Below, in pieces: positions 18,454 to 26,084 of a stretch of 64,000 nucleotides of DNA. Origin of the DNA: an uncultured Lachnospiraceae bacterium (GTDB lineage: Bacteria; Bacillota; Clostridia; Lachnospirales; Lachnospiraceae). Location of the stretch: contig CAJTVN010000009.1 of the NCBI GenBank assembly GCA_910579685.1, forward strand, positions 56,285 through 120,284. Reading direction: 5' to 3'. The translations under genes were made by a program, and so were the position numbers. Every line of letters begins with the position of its first letter. The stretch's first letter is position 1. The notes under the pieces are model-generated. The model was not told the origin of the DNA. It saw only the letters and a list, made by a program, of their open reading frames with translations, and made no database searches.

Positions 18454-19370
18454 TTTCTCGTTAATTTTGATCTCCTCCCTTCCCTTTTCTTTCCGTAATC
18501 GTCCTTCTTATCTCCTGTCACTCTCAGCGAAACCAGGCTGAAAAACGCTATGATCACGAAAATGCCATATGCCACCGCCGCACCGTAGCCAAACTGGAAT
18601 CGCACAAAGGCGGAATCATACATATATTTCACCATGGTCGTGGTCGCATTCCCCGGAACGGAAGTGAAAACCAGCTTGGATTCGTCAAATATCTGCAGAC
18701 CGCCGATGATAGAGGTGACCATGACATAGATCAGGATCGGCTTCATCAGAGGAATCGTGATCTTGGTGATCCTCTGCCATCCGTTCGCCCCGTCCACCTG
18801 CGCCGCCTCCATGACCTCCTCGGAAATGGAATTGATCCCGGCCGTAAAATAGATAATATTGTAACCAAAGTTTTTCCAGCAGATTGCTATGGCGATAACC
18901 ATTCTTGCCAGCATCTGGTTATTCTGAAAATCCACCGCTTCCAGCCCCAGCATGCTGATCACGTTATTGACGGCTCCTCCCGGATAAGAAAACAGCGCTC
19001 CGAACAACAGGCCGATGGTAACAGGAGTGACCAGGTTCGGGAAGTAATAAATGTTGCGCAGAAGGAACTTCCCCCGAAACCATTTATTGCTCAGAATCAG
19101 CGACAGCACGAAAGCGATAGTCAGCTGCGGAATAATGGACATGATCCAGATCAGCAGCGTATTGCCAATAGACTGAAAAAAATATCCGGATTCCACCATT
19201 CTTTTGTAGTTCGTTATCCCGACAAATGTGAATTTCCCTGACAGAACATCCATGTCGCAGAAACTGAGCACAAAGGAATACAGAATCGGGAACAGGCTAA
19301 ATATTAAAAAAACTATAAAAAATGGCGCAATATAAAAATATGCATATTTGCTTCTCTTTTTAGCATTCAT
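18450..19370 (-). CDS. Carbohydrate ABC transporter permease, MalF type
   Basis: A 306-residue membrane protein with six predicted transmembrane segments; the first begins right after a short basic N-terminus (MNAKKRSKYAYFYIAPFF). The EAA loop reads EEVMEAAQVDGANGWQRITK, close to the consensus. It is the first gene of the sugar locus and lies directly downstream of a good sigma-A-like promoter that overlaps a 41-bp palindrome. It overlaps the MalG-type gene by 4 nt, as expected for a heterodimeric channel made in equal amounts. Confidence 0.93.
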   Translation of the reverse strand: MNAKKRSKYAYFYIAPFFIVFLIFSLFPILYSFVLSFCDMDVLSGKFTFVGITNYKRMVESGYFFQSIGNTLLIWIMSIIPQLTIAFVLSLILSNKWFRGKFLLRNIYYFPNLVTPVTIGLLFGALFSYPGGAVNNVISMLGLEAVDFQNNQMLARMVIAIAICWKNFGYNIIYFTAGINSISEEVMEAAQVDGANGWQRITKITIPLMKPILIYVMVTSIIGGLQIFDESKLVFTSVPGNATTTMVKYMYDSAFVRFQFGYGAAVAYGIFVIIAFFSLVSLRVTGDKKDDYGKKREGRRSKLTRK

Positions 19371-19465
19371 TGATTATTTCCCTTTCCTCCTATCCTCTTG
19401 TTTGGCCTATATGTATATTTTAGCCTCCTTTCACTCACTGTCTCTATACTTTTTGTCCTGATGTC

Positions 19466-19494
19466 ATCATATACCATTTCGGGAAATAAATCAA
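19466..19494 (-). promoter_or_regulatory. Sigma-A-like promoter of the sugar locus
   Basis: Minus strand -35 TTGATT (19489-19494), 17-nt spacer, -10 TATGAT (19466-19471). The leader to the MalF-type start is about 90 nt. The -35 hexamer lies partly inside the left arm of the palindrome at 19490-19530, so a protein bound there would block polymerase. Confidence 0.6.
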
Positions 19495-19530
19495 TATAAT
19501 TATTAAAGTTTCTTTAATAATTATATTGAT
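19490..19530. repeat. Perfect 19-bp inverted repeat with 3-nt centre
   Basis: ATCAATATAATTATTAAAG, then TTT, then the exact reverse complement. The stop codon of the 107-residue upstream gene lies in the right arm and the -35 of the sugar promoter in the left arm. It may be a terminator for the upstream unit (its minus-strand copy is followed by TTATTT), an operator for the sugar locus, or both. Confidence 0.7.
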
Positions 19531-19837
19531 CCCTGATAAACATACGTTTGCAGGTTTCCTTGGTAAATATCAGCTTGACCGTCTCGAGTCTCCCGCCCAG
19601 GTTAATCCGGCACAAATGCTCAACCGTGTGGATGCCGCAGTAGTTCTTCTCCTGTAACATCAGCACCTGTATTTCTCTTATGGTGTGCAGCATTCCCTCC
19701 TGATCCATCACCTTGATAAATTTGGGAATGCTCCTGCTCTGGCTGGTAAACCAGTACTCACAGGCGATTTCTCTCTGGATCCCATGCAGAATCCCATGGT
19801 CTGTCTCCTCCCTGGTTTCTCCCAGCCGAAAACCCAT
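19514..19837 (-). CDS. Small protein of unknown function, coupled to the Y-family polymerase gene
   Basis: A 107-residue soluble protein that I cannot assign to a named family. It has no membrane segment or signal peptide; the middle (IPKFIKVMDQEGMLHTIREI) and the C-terminal half (HTVEHLCRINLGGR) look like a compact beta-rich domain. Its ATG shares one base with the stop of the polymerase remnant (TGATG), so the two were translated together. Small accessory genes beside Y-family polymerases are common in Firmicutes (for example YolD-type), but I see no clear YolD match. It appears intact although its partner gene is broken. Confidence 0.6.
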   Translation of the reverse strand: MGFRLGETREETDHGILHGIQREIACEYWFTSQSRSIPKFIKVMDQEGMLHTIREIQVLMLQEKNYCGIHTVEHLCRINLGGRLETVKLIFTKETCKRMFIRDQYNY

Positions 19838-20433
19838 TATCTCACTTTCTCATTCCTGTAATCCACGGTTCTTTTTTCTCCGGAAATCCCTCCGCTCATG
19901 TGATTGATCCCATCCTTCTTTAAAAAGACCGCTCTCTGAATGGCGTCTGTGCCAAATTTTGTGCGGATGCTGTCCACCGCCCGGTCCAGTTTTTCCAGCT
20001 TCTCATAATCCGTATGGTCAAACAAGGTAAACTGCCTGTTATCCCCGTCTCTTGTAACGCAGCCGGTATGCACTCCCAAATGCCTTATGGGCGTGCCGTC
20101 CCACAATTCCTCAAACAGGCCGCAGGCCGCATCCTAAATCTCCCCGGTAAGATTGGTGGGCGATTCCAGCACTCTCTGATGCGACGCATAGCTCAGGTCA
20201 TAAAAACGAATTCCCACGGCTGCCACCACCGTTTCCCCCATGTGAATATTGTATTTGCCGGCGGGTATGGATTTGGCAAGGATAATGCCGTGCCTTTTGG
20301 ATCTGTCTCCGCCAACTGCCGACGGTATTCTGCGCAGATCAAGTTTTCCGCCCAGGTGCCGGATCCTGTACGACGCTTCCCATGACAAAAAAGCGCTGTT
20401 CACATCAATATGAAAAATCACTCTTCCACTCAT
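19837..20433 (-). pseudogene. Y-family DNA polymerase (UmuC/DinB-like), internal deletion plus stop codon
   Basis: The N-terminal about 75 codons match Y-family translesion polymerases (FHIDVNSAFLSWEA, with the metal-binding aspartate, then the AVGGDRSKRHGIILAKS segment). The reading then jumps in frame from HMGET to a little-finger-type sequence (IRFYDLSYASHQRVLESP). A TAG at 20134-20136 replaces what is normally a tyrosine-like position, and the same frame continues as ELWDGTPIRHLGVHTG to the normal end at 19837. Intact enzymes are about 400-420 residues; only 199 codons remain, so the palm and finger catalytic segments are missing. Not expected to be active. Confidence 0.8.
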
Positions 20434-20548
20434 GCCGTCATATTCCTTTCTGTTCCGGTTCTTTTCCGCAAGCCTCTTCAGAAAAACAAACAGACAAAAG
20501 CATTCCGCCTCTGTCTGTTTTCTCTTCCGTACTCTCTATGACAGCCTT

Positions 20549-20598
20549 ATTGTATCAGAACATTTGTTTGTAGCAAATGGCTTTGCGAATATTTGTTC
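20549..20598 (-). promoter_or_regulatory. Promoter with two LexA-like (SOS) boxes
   Basis: Minus strand: -35 TTGCTA (20571-20576), 16-nt spacer, -10 TACAAT (20549-20554). A LexA-like site with the GAAC-N4-GTTC layout lies in the spacer (plus strand GAACATTTGTTT, 20558-20569) and a second lies just upstream (GAATATTTGTTC, 20587-20598); each has one mismatch to the half-site consensus. It would place the polymerase remnant under damage control. Confidence 0.6.
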
Positions 20599-20622
20599 TT
20601 CCAATTTCTGTCTGTTTTTCTC

Positions 20623-21279
20623 TCAAAAAAGGCTCATCTGCTCAAAATCAGCCCTTCTTTCCAACAAATACGGGACTTTGCGAAGGAAGGCTCCCGTACG
20701 CTCCCCGTCAGATATCCAGGGAATCACTTCGTCCTTCTCCAGCAGCAGCGGCATGCGGTCATGGACCGGCTGCATGGAAGCGTTCGCCTGCGTGGTAAGA
20801 ATCACAAACCGCTCCCCGTCCTGATAACGGCTGTATATTCCGGCCATAAACAGCGCCGCCTGATCCTTTCGGTAAAAAATATTCTTCTCCTTCCTCCGGT
20901 TCCACTCATAGAACCACGTGGCCACAACCACAATGCGCCTGTTCTGCGTACTCTCCCGAAACATCCTTTTCTCCAGTGCCGTTTCGCTCCTGGCATTAAA
21001 GATTACCTGCTTTTTTTGAAATCCCGGAAATCCCCATCTTAGCAGGCCCCATCTCAGACCTGCGTTCGAGGCAATAAGCACCGGCGCTTCCTGCGTCGGA
21101 TGTATGTCCCCTGCCCGCAGCTGCAGCTTCTCTTGCACGGCTTTTTCCGCCCGATCTGTCTTTTGTGCGCGGGCTGTCTTTTTCGCCGCAGCCATCCTCC
21201 GCACCCTTTCATCCGCAAGTCCCACAATCTCATTGATTTCTCTGGCCGTTTCCTCGTCCACGTAATATCTTCCACACAC
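20623..21279 (-). CDS. SRAP-domain protein (SOS response-associated, HMCES/YedK type)
   Basis: Predicted to crosslink to abasic sites in single-stranded DNA through Cys2, as known for HMCES/YedK. The start is set at the GTG at 21279 because the next residues are CGRYY, which puts the essential cysteine at position 2 once Met is removed; an ATG at 21345 would bury it. Other active-site elements are present: FNARSET (Asn), WFYEW (Glu) and HDRMP (His). Length is 218 residues, within the family range. A Lys/Ala/Glu-rich segment of about 25 residues near residues 28-55 is longer than usual. It lies directly upstream of the SOS-type promoter and the polymerase remnant, which fits a damage-response cluster. 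Confidence 0.9.
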   Translation of the reverse strand: MCGRYYVDEETAREINEIVGLADERVRRMAAAKKTARAQKTDRAEKAVQEKLQLRAGDIHPTQEAPVLIASNAGLRWGLLRWGFPGFQKKQVIFNARSETALEKRMFRESTQNRRIVVVATWFYEWNRRKEKNIFYRKDQAALFMAGIYSRYQDGERFVILTTQANASMQPVHDRMPLLLEKDEVIPWISDGERTGAFLRKVPYLLERRADFEQMSLF

Positions 21280-21554
21280 GGTCTCTCCCGCCTTTCCGCC
21301 AAAATCCGGCTTTTTCCTAGGTTTTCTCATGTTGCTCCATTTCATTCATTCAAAACAGGATTCATGTCTGGCAAAACAAACAAATCCCCAAAACACATGT
21401 GCTTTGGAGATTGAAATCCATATCCGATATTTCATATGCCTATCTCTTGGATAGTTTCAAGTCTTTATTTTCCGGCATTTTCAAGGCATTTGTAAATTAC
21501 GTGTGAGTTACCCATCATAATTTATAATATCACACATGACTTTTTATAAGATAT
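21280..21554. other. AT-rich gap, no gene recognised
   Basis: Between the SRAP gene and the toxin gene. The only structure seen is a short self-complementary stretch near 21388-21407 (CCAAAACACATGTGCTTTGG), which on the minus strand is followed by a T-rich run and might end the toxin transcript. I see no LexA-like box and no open frame with a ribosome binding site. Confidence 0.4.
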
Positions 21555-22121
21555 CTACGTCATATCTGCTACAAATCTTTCATACCAATCCGGTATATGG
21601 TGCGAAATCCTGACTGGACTTCCACTCTTATATATTGCAAATCTGCGAAATTCTATTGTATTATCATAAAATGCCGCCAAATCACATTCCGGCAAAACAG
21701 TTTTCAAATTATCAAATGTCTCAATATATCTTCTTTCTATATCCTGCTCTGCAATGCCATGACCACCTTGTTTCATACGACCAGCTACTCTTTCTTTTGC
21801 AATATCTGCACTCTCAACCCCGATATAATGTAGTTCAATAAAAAATCCTCTATTCTTTGCTTTTGTTATATTATTTATTATTGACTTTCCACACAATGTA
21901 GTCTCCTGATTAAAAGTAATTCCTTCATCAAAATACCTGGCAATTTTCTTTACCGCGATTTTCCCGGCAGTCATAACATCAGCCATATTTCTCCAATCGC
22001 CAAAATCTCTCAATATTTCATCCGTATTCACTCTTGGCATACCCTGCAGGCTTTGTAATGATTGGTACAACGTCGATTTACCCGCCCCATTAACACCTGC
22101 AATTAAAATATATTTTTTCAC
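21555..22121 (-). CDS. Zeta-toxin-like P-loop kinase
   Basis: A 188-residue nucleotide-binding protein. Walker A is GVNGAGKST at residues 9-17; the next conserved element is VNTDEILRDFGDW, and FNQETTLCGKSI follows, in the order seen in zeta-toxin and related AAA-type proteins. Zeta toxins phosphorylate a UDP-activated amino sugar and so block wall synthesis; whether this one does so is inferred. The start is a GTG at 22121 that shares one base with the stop of the preceding small gene (TAGTG). The pair is AT-rich compared with all neighbours, which suggests recent arrival. A plain kinase of unknown role is the alternative. Confidence 0.72.
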   Translation of the reverse strand: MKKYILIAGVNGAGKSTLYQSLQSLQGMPRVNTDEILRDFGDWRNMADVMTAGKIAVKKIARYFDEGITFNQETTLCGKSIINNITKAKNRGFFIELHYIGVESADIAKERVAGRMKQGGHGIAEQDIERRYIETFDNLKTVLPECDLAAFYDNTIEFRRFAIYKSGSPVRISHHIPDWYERFVADMT

Positions 22122-22300
22122 TAAAAGAGATTCCTTTCTATTACCTGTCGTTGTTTCTTTTGCAGAAGAAAATCACCCACCATTTCATAGAAGCTTCTTT
22201 GTTCTTCCGTTTCAGCTTCCAATACAAGCTGTAAAGTGTCTTCCGGTTGAAGTGTTTTTATATCCTCGTAGATTTTTTCATATTTTTTCACATCACACAT
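22121..22300 (-). CDS. Probable antitoxin of the zeta-like toxin
   Basis: A 59-residue acidic helical protein (MCDVKKYEKIYEDIKTLQPED at the start) with no known domain that I can name. The start at 22300 is chosen for GGAGG 8 nt upstream; an in-frame ATG at 22378 would add a hydrophobic leader without a good site. It lies immediately before the toxin gene and shares one base with it, the standard layout of type II antitoxin-toxin pairs. Assignment as antitoxin rests on position, size and coupling. Confidence 0.6.
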   Translation of the reverse strand: MCDVKKYEKIYEDIKTLQPEDTLQLVLEAETEEQRSFYEMVGDFLLQKKQRQVIERNLF

Positions 22301-22401
22301 AACAGTACCTCCATTACGATATCTATATAAGCTTGAAATATATAATAAGACCAAAGAGATGATTCTATTATAACCCAAACAGCCTGAAATGTTAATAGAC
22401 C

Positions 22402-22432
22402 AGAAAAACTCCGCAGGAAGAACCTGCGGAGT
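22402..22432 (-). terminator. Rho-independent terminator of rplM-rpsI
   Basis: Minus strand ACTCCGCAGG-TTCTT-CCTGCGGAGT followed by TTTTTCT: a perfect 10-bp stem with a T run, about 30 nt after the rpsI stop. Confidence 0.9.
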
Positions 22433-22463
22433 AAATATCCTTGAAACCTTCTATTCCGTTTGC

Positions 22464-22859
22464 TTATCGCTTGGAGAACTGAGGCGCACGCCTTGCCGCC
22501 TTGAGACCGTACTTCTTCCTCTCCTTCATACGAGGATCTCTCGTGAGGAAACCTGCTTTCTTTAATACCGGTCTGAAATCAGCGTCCACATGAAGAAGCG
22601 CTCTTGCTATCCCATGTCTGATCGCTCCCGCCTGTCCCGTGTATCCGCCGCCGCGTACATTCACGATCACGTCATACTTGTCAACCGTGTCTGTTGCGGC
22701 AAGAGGCTGACGAACAATTACCTTCAGGGTATCCAATCCGAAGTAATCGTCAATGCTTCTCTTGTTGATTGTAACATTTCCTTTGCCCGGCACCAAATAT
22801 ACCCTGGCAATTGACTTCTTTCTTCTACCTGTTCCGTAGCATTTCTCTGCTTTAGCCAT
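22464..22859 (-). CDS. rpsI: 30S ribosomal protein S9
   Basis: 131 residues, full length for the family. The glycine-rich VNVRGGGYTGQAGAIRHGIA segment and the basic C-terminal tail ending in RRAPQFSKR, which reaches toward the decoding site, are both present. Second gene of the rplM-rpsI pair, 26 nt after rplM, and followed by a strong terminator. Confidence 0.98.
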   Translation of the reverse strand: MAKAEKCYGTGRRKKSIARVYLVPGKGNVTINKRSIDDYFGLDTLKVIVRQPLAATDTVDKYDVIVNVRGGGYTGQAGAIRHGIARALLHVDADFRPVLKKAGFLTRDPRMKERKKYGLKAARRAPQFSKR

Positions 22860-22885
22860 CTTTATCTTCTCCTTTCAGTCCCTGA

Positions 22886-23314
22886 TTAAAATACCAATGC
22901 TTCGGGCTTCTGTGCCACATGCGGATGCTCAGCACCTGCATACACATAAAGCTTTCTGTACATCGCTCTCCCCAGGGGTCCTTTGGGAAGCATGCCCTTG
23001 ATTGCAAGCTCAACAACCCTCTCAGGTTTCTTTGCAAGCATATCCTTCAGCTTGGTTTCCTTCATTCCGCCCACATAATCTGAATGATGATAATAAATCT
23101 TCTGATCCAGTTTTCTGCCGGTAACCTTGATCTTGTCCGCATTTACAACGATCACATAATCGCCGGTATCCATGTGGGGAGTAAAGATTGGCTTATTCTT
23201 GCCTCTCAGAACTTTCGCTACTTCTGAAGCCAAACGGCCAAGTGTCATATTTGCAGCATCCACTACATACCATTTTCTTTCAATCGTAGCAGGACTAGCC
23301 ATAAATGTTTTCAT
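22886..23314 (-). CDS. rplM: 50S ribosomal protein L13
   Basis: 142 residues; the start at 23314 is supported by GGAGG about 8 nt upstream and by homology (WYVVDAANMTLGRLASEVAK). Reading back to 23386 only adds leader sequence. The YRKLYVYAGAEHPHVAQKP end is typical. It has its own strong promoter (23500-23528) and a leader of about 180 nt, long enough to hold an autoregulatory element, though I recognise none. Confidence 0.98.
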   Translation of the reverse strand: MKTFMASPATIERKWYVVDAANMTLGRLASEVAKVLRGKNKPIFTPHMDTGDYVIVVNADKIKVTGRKLDQKIYYHHSDYVGGMKETKLKDMLAKKPERVVELAIKGMLPKGPLGRAMYRKLYVYAGAEHPHVAQKPEALVF

Positions 23315-23499
23315 AGTTTTACCTCCGTCAAATTTGCCATGTGCCTGGCACATACTTTCCTCTATACGCATCTTTCCGACCTCCATGCGGATGTCCGGGC
23401 CGCCCTTTGATCCTCCGGATGCCTTTACAGGTATTCTATCTATAATGCCCCGCCAAGGAGAATTAACGTTGCATTATGAAACATTGTCACACAAAAATT

Positions 23500-23528
23500 A
23501 TTATATTACACGCTTCCAAGCGTGTCAA
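23500..23528 (-). promoter_or_regulatory. Consensus promoter of rplM-rpsI with a palindromic spacer
   Basis: Minus strand TTGACA (23523-23528), 17-nt spacer, TATAAT (23500-23505): a perfect sigma-A match. The spacer region contains CACGCTT-cc-AAGCGTG (23509-23524), a perfect 7-bp inverted repeat overlapping the end of the -35 hexamer. Confidence 0.9.
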
Positions 23529-23607
23529 TAATCTTTTAAAAAATTTCCTTCTGCGCATTGCGATTCACAGCCCCTTAACTCGCCTGCGTAAACCCGCTGT
23601 GCGGAAT

Positions 23608-24345
23608 TCATAAAAACTCGTAGCGGATGAGGGTAAGCCCGCAGGCCGGCGCCGTGGGGCCCGCCGCCGTGCGATCTCTCAGCTCCAAAATCTCCCCCAC
23701 ACGTTCCGGCGGATAGACGCCCCTGCCCACCTCCATCAGAGTGCCCGTAATGATTCTTACCATGTTATAAAGAAAGCCCGTGCCGCAGATCTGGATGGTG
23801 ATTTCATCCCCATCCTTCCCGATCCGGATATCCAGAATCCTTCTCACCGTGCTCTCAACCGCAGACGCCGCAGAACAGAAACTTTTAAAATCGTGCTCGC
23901 CCACCAGGACGGCGGCCGCCTCCCGCATCCGCTCAACGTCAAGAGGCGCATAGGTAAAATGCGCATAAAGCCTTCTGGTCGGAACAGGAAATGCCGCATT
24001 GAGAATCCGGTACTCGTAGGTCTTCCGGCTGTCGCACCGCCTTGGATGAAAATCCGCCGAAACCTCACAGGAATGTTGAATCCGGATATCCTCCGGAAGC
24101 CTCTGGTTCAGGGCATAGGAAATCTTTTCTGCCGGTATTCTCGTCTCCGTGTCGAACACGGCCACATTGCAGAGGGCGTGCACGCCGGAATCCGTCCGAC
24201 TCGCTCCGATGACCTGAATTTCCTCCGACAGAAGCTCGCACAGGCATCGGTTCAGTTCCCCCTCTATCGTCCTCGCATGAGGCTGCAGCTGCCATCCGCT
24301 GTAAGCCGTCCCGTCATATGCCACTGTCAGTTTTACCCGCTTCAT
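23608..24345 (-). CDS. truA: tRNA pseudouridine(38-40) synthase
   Basis: 245 residues. TruA makes pseudouridine at positions 38-40 of many tRNA anticodon stems. The catalytic aspartate lies in GASRTDSGVHAL (near residue 52), and the N-terminal AYDGTAYSGWQLQP motif is typical. It follows ecfT by 29 nt, the conserved order in Firmicutes, and is separated from rplM by a new promoter. No oddities. Confidence 0.97.
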   Translation of the reverse strand: MKRVKLTVAYDGTAYSGWQLQPHARTIEGELNRCLCELLSEEIQVIGASRTDSGVHALCNVAVFDTETRIPAEKISYALNQRLPEDIRIQHSCEVSADFHPRRCDSRKTYEYRILNAAFPVPTRRLYAHFTYAPLDVERMREAAAVLVGEHDFKSFCSAASAVESTVRRILDIRIGKDGDEITIQICGTGFLYNMVRIITGTLMEVGRGVYPPERVGEILELRDRTAAGPTAPACGLTLIRYEFL

Positions 24346-24374
24346 TGCGCATCCTCAAACCTTTCTTTCCCCGC

Positions 24375-25178
24375 TCAAAACAGAATGTTCCCTATCACGG
24401 CGCAGAGCGCAAGATATACGCACACGATCCCGTAAGCCGCATAATCCCGCCTCTGATAAACCAGAGGTTTCATCTTTGTCCTGTGCTCGCCGCCTCTGTA
24501 GCACCTTGCCTCCATGGCGGTCGCCAGATCGTTGGCACGCCGGAAAGCCGAGATAAAGAGCGGCACCAGCAGGGGCACCATGCTCTTCACTCTCCTTAAC
24601 AGATTGCCGCTCTCAAAATCTGCGCCTCTCGCAATCTGCGCCTTCATGATCTTGTCCGTCTCTTCCAGAAGAATGGGAATAAACCGGAGCGCAATGGACA
24701 TCATCATGGAAATTTCATGGACGGGCACCTTCAGGGCCTTGAGCGGATTCAAAAGCTTCTCCAGCCCGTCCGTCAGATGATTCGGCGTGGTGGTCAGCGT
24801 CATCACGGAGGAACCCATGATCAGAAATACCAGGCGCACCGCCATAAATCCCGCATAGTAAATTCCTTCCTTCGTGATCCGAAGCTTCCAGAAGGATACC
24901 ACCACCTCGCCCTGGGTCAGAAACAGATTAAAGACTACCGCAACCACCAAAAGAAAAGCAATGGATTTCATTCCACGCATCATAAATTTAACCGGCACCT
25001 TGGAGAGCCGGATCACAAGAAACAGAAACAGGCCCGCCAGTGCATAACCCGCAATATTATCGACGACAAAAAGCGAGACAATAAACGCAATGGTCGTCAC
25101 GAGCTTCACTCTCGGGTCCAGCCTGTGAACAACCGACTCCGTCTGATAGTACTGTCCCAGTGTAATATCCCTTAACAT
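24375..25178 (-). CDS. ecfT: ECF transporter transmembrane component EcfT
   Basis: 267 residues, with about five or six hydrophobic segments and the two cytoplasmic coupling helices marked by Ala-Arg-Gly type motifs (AQIARGADF and AMEARCYRGG). EcfT links interchangeable vitamin- or metal-binding S components to the ATPases. No S component is encoded nearby, as expected for a group II (shared) ECF module. It overlaps ecfA2 by 7 nt. Confidence 0.96.
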   Translation of the reverse strand: MLRDITLGQYYQTESVVHRLDPRVKLVTTIAFIVSLFVVDNIAGYALAGLFLFLVIRLSKVPVKFMMRGMKSIAFLLVVAVVFNLFLTQGEVVVSFWKLRITKEGIYYAGFMAVRLVFLIMGSSVMTLTTTPNHLTDGLEKLLNPLKALKVPVHEISMMMSIALRFIPILLEETDKIMKAQIARGADFESGNLLRRVKSMVPLLVPLFISAFRRANDLATAMEARCYRGGEHRTKMKPLVYQRRDYAAYGIVCVYLALCAVIGNILF

Positions 25179-26059
25179 GGCGATCCTCCAACTCCTCTGT
25201 CCTGTCGTCCCTGAGCGGCAAGCGCATGCAGGATGGCGTCCCTTGCCTCCTCCACGCTGGTAATATCCGTATCCACGGCAAGCCCCTTTTCCCGAAGGGC
25301 ATGCATGATATAAGTGATCTGAGGAGCCGCAAGCCCTACCTCCTCAAGCTCTCTGTAACGCCGGAAAACCGCACCCGGCTCGTCATCCATCATCACGCGG
25401 CTTTTGTTCATGACAATGATCCTGTCCACGTATTTGGCCACATCCTCCATACTGTGGGAAACCAAGATGACCGTCATGCCGGTTTCCTCTCTCAGGCCTG
25501 CGATCTGATCCAGTATCTCATCCCTTCCTTTGGGATCAAGCCCTGCCGTGGGTTCGTCCAGAATCAGGACCTCGGGCTTCATTGCAAGCACACCGGCAAT
25601 CGCCGCCCTGCGCTTCTGTCCGCCTGACAGGTCAAAGGGGGATTGATAAAAGTATTCGTCCTCCAGCCCCACCTGCTTTAAGGCCGCATAAGCGCGAAGC
25701 TCCACTTCCTTCCTGTCAAGCCCCAGATTTTTGGGACCAAAACACACATCCGTAAAAACGTCGATTTCAAACAGCTGATGCTCCGGATACTGGAACACCA
25801 GACCCACCTTGCCGCGCAGCTCCTTTTTGTCAAACCCGTCCCCGTTAATATCCGCCCCATTGTAGTAAATGACGCCGTCTGTGGGTTTCAGCAGGCCGTT
25901 TAAATGCTGAACCAGCGTGGACTTTCCAGAGCCCGTATGGCCGATCAGCCCGATAAACTGCCCGTCCGGAATCACCAGATTAATATCCGTAAGCGCCGCA
26001 TGCGCCATGGGCGTTCCTGGCTCATATATATGATTTACATGATCTAAAATAATCGACAT
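25172..26059 (-). CDS. ecfA2: ECF transporter ATPase EcfA2
   Basis: 295 residues. Walker A GHTGSGKST (residues 35-43), signature LSGGQKRRAA, Walker B VLILDEPT and switch histidine region ILVSHSMED are intact. It pairs with EcfA1 as the ATPase dimer driving vitamin import through EcfT. GAGG sits 8 nt before the ATG; the gene follows ecfA1 by 25 nt and overlaps ecfT. Confidence 0.96.
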   Translation of the reverse strand: MSIILDHVNHIYEPGTPMAHAALTDINLVIPDGQFIGLIGHTGSGKSTLVQHLNGLLKPTDGVIYYNGADINGDGFDKKELRGKVGLVFQYPEHQLFEIDVFTDVCFGPKNLGLDRKEVELRAYAALKQVGLEDEYFYQSPFDLSGGQKRRAAIAGVLAMKPEVLILDEPTAGLDPKGRDEILDQIAGLREETGMTVILVSHSMEDVAKYVDRIIVMNKSRVMMDDEPGAVFRRYRELEEVGLAAPQITYIMHALREKGLAVDTDITSVEEARDAILHALAAQGRQDRGVGGSPC

Positions 26060-26084
26060 TGTAATAACCTCTTTATCCTGCCTT

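Noticed and set aside
16176..19370. A sugar ABC ATPase in the transporter unit
   Set aside because: No Walker A/B or signature motif is present in any frame of the unit; a shared ATPase elsewhere is the usual arrangement.
21379..21410. LexA box upstream of the SRAP gene
   Set aside because: The short dyad there centres on CACATGTG and lacks the GAAC-N4-GTTC layout.
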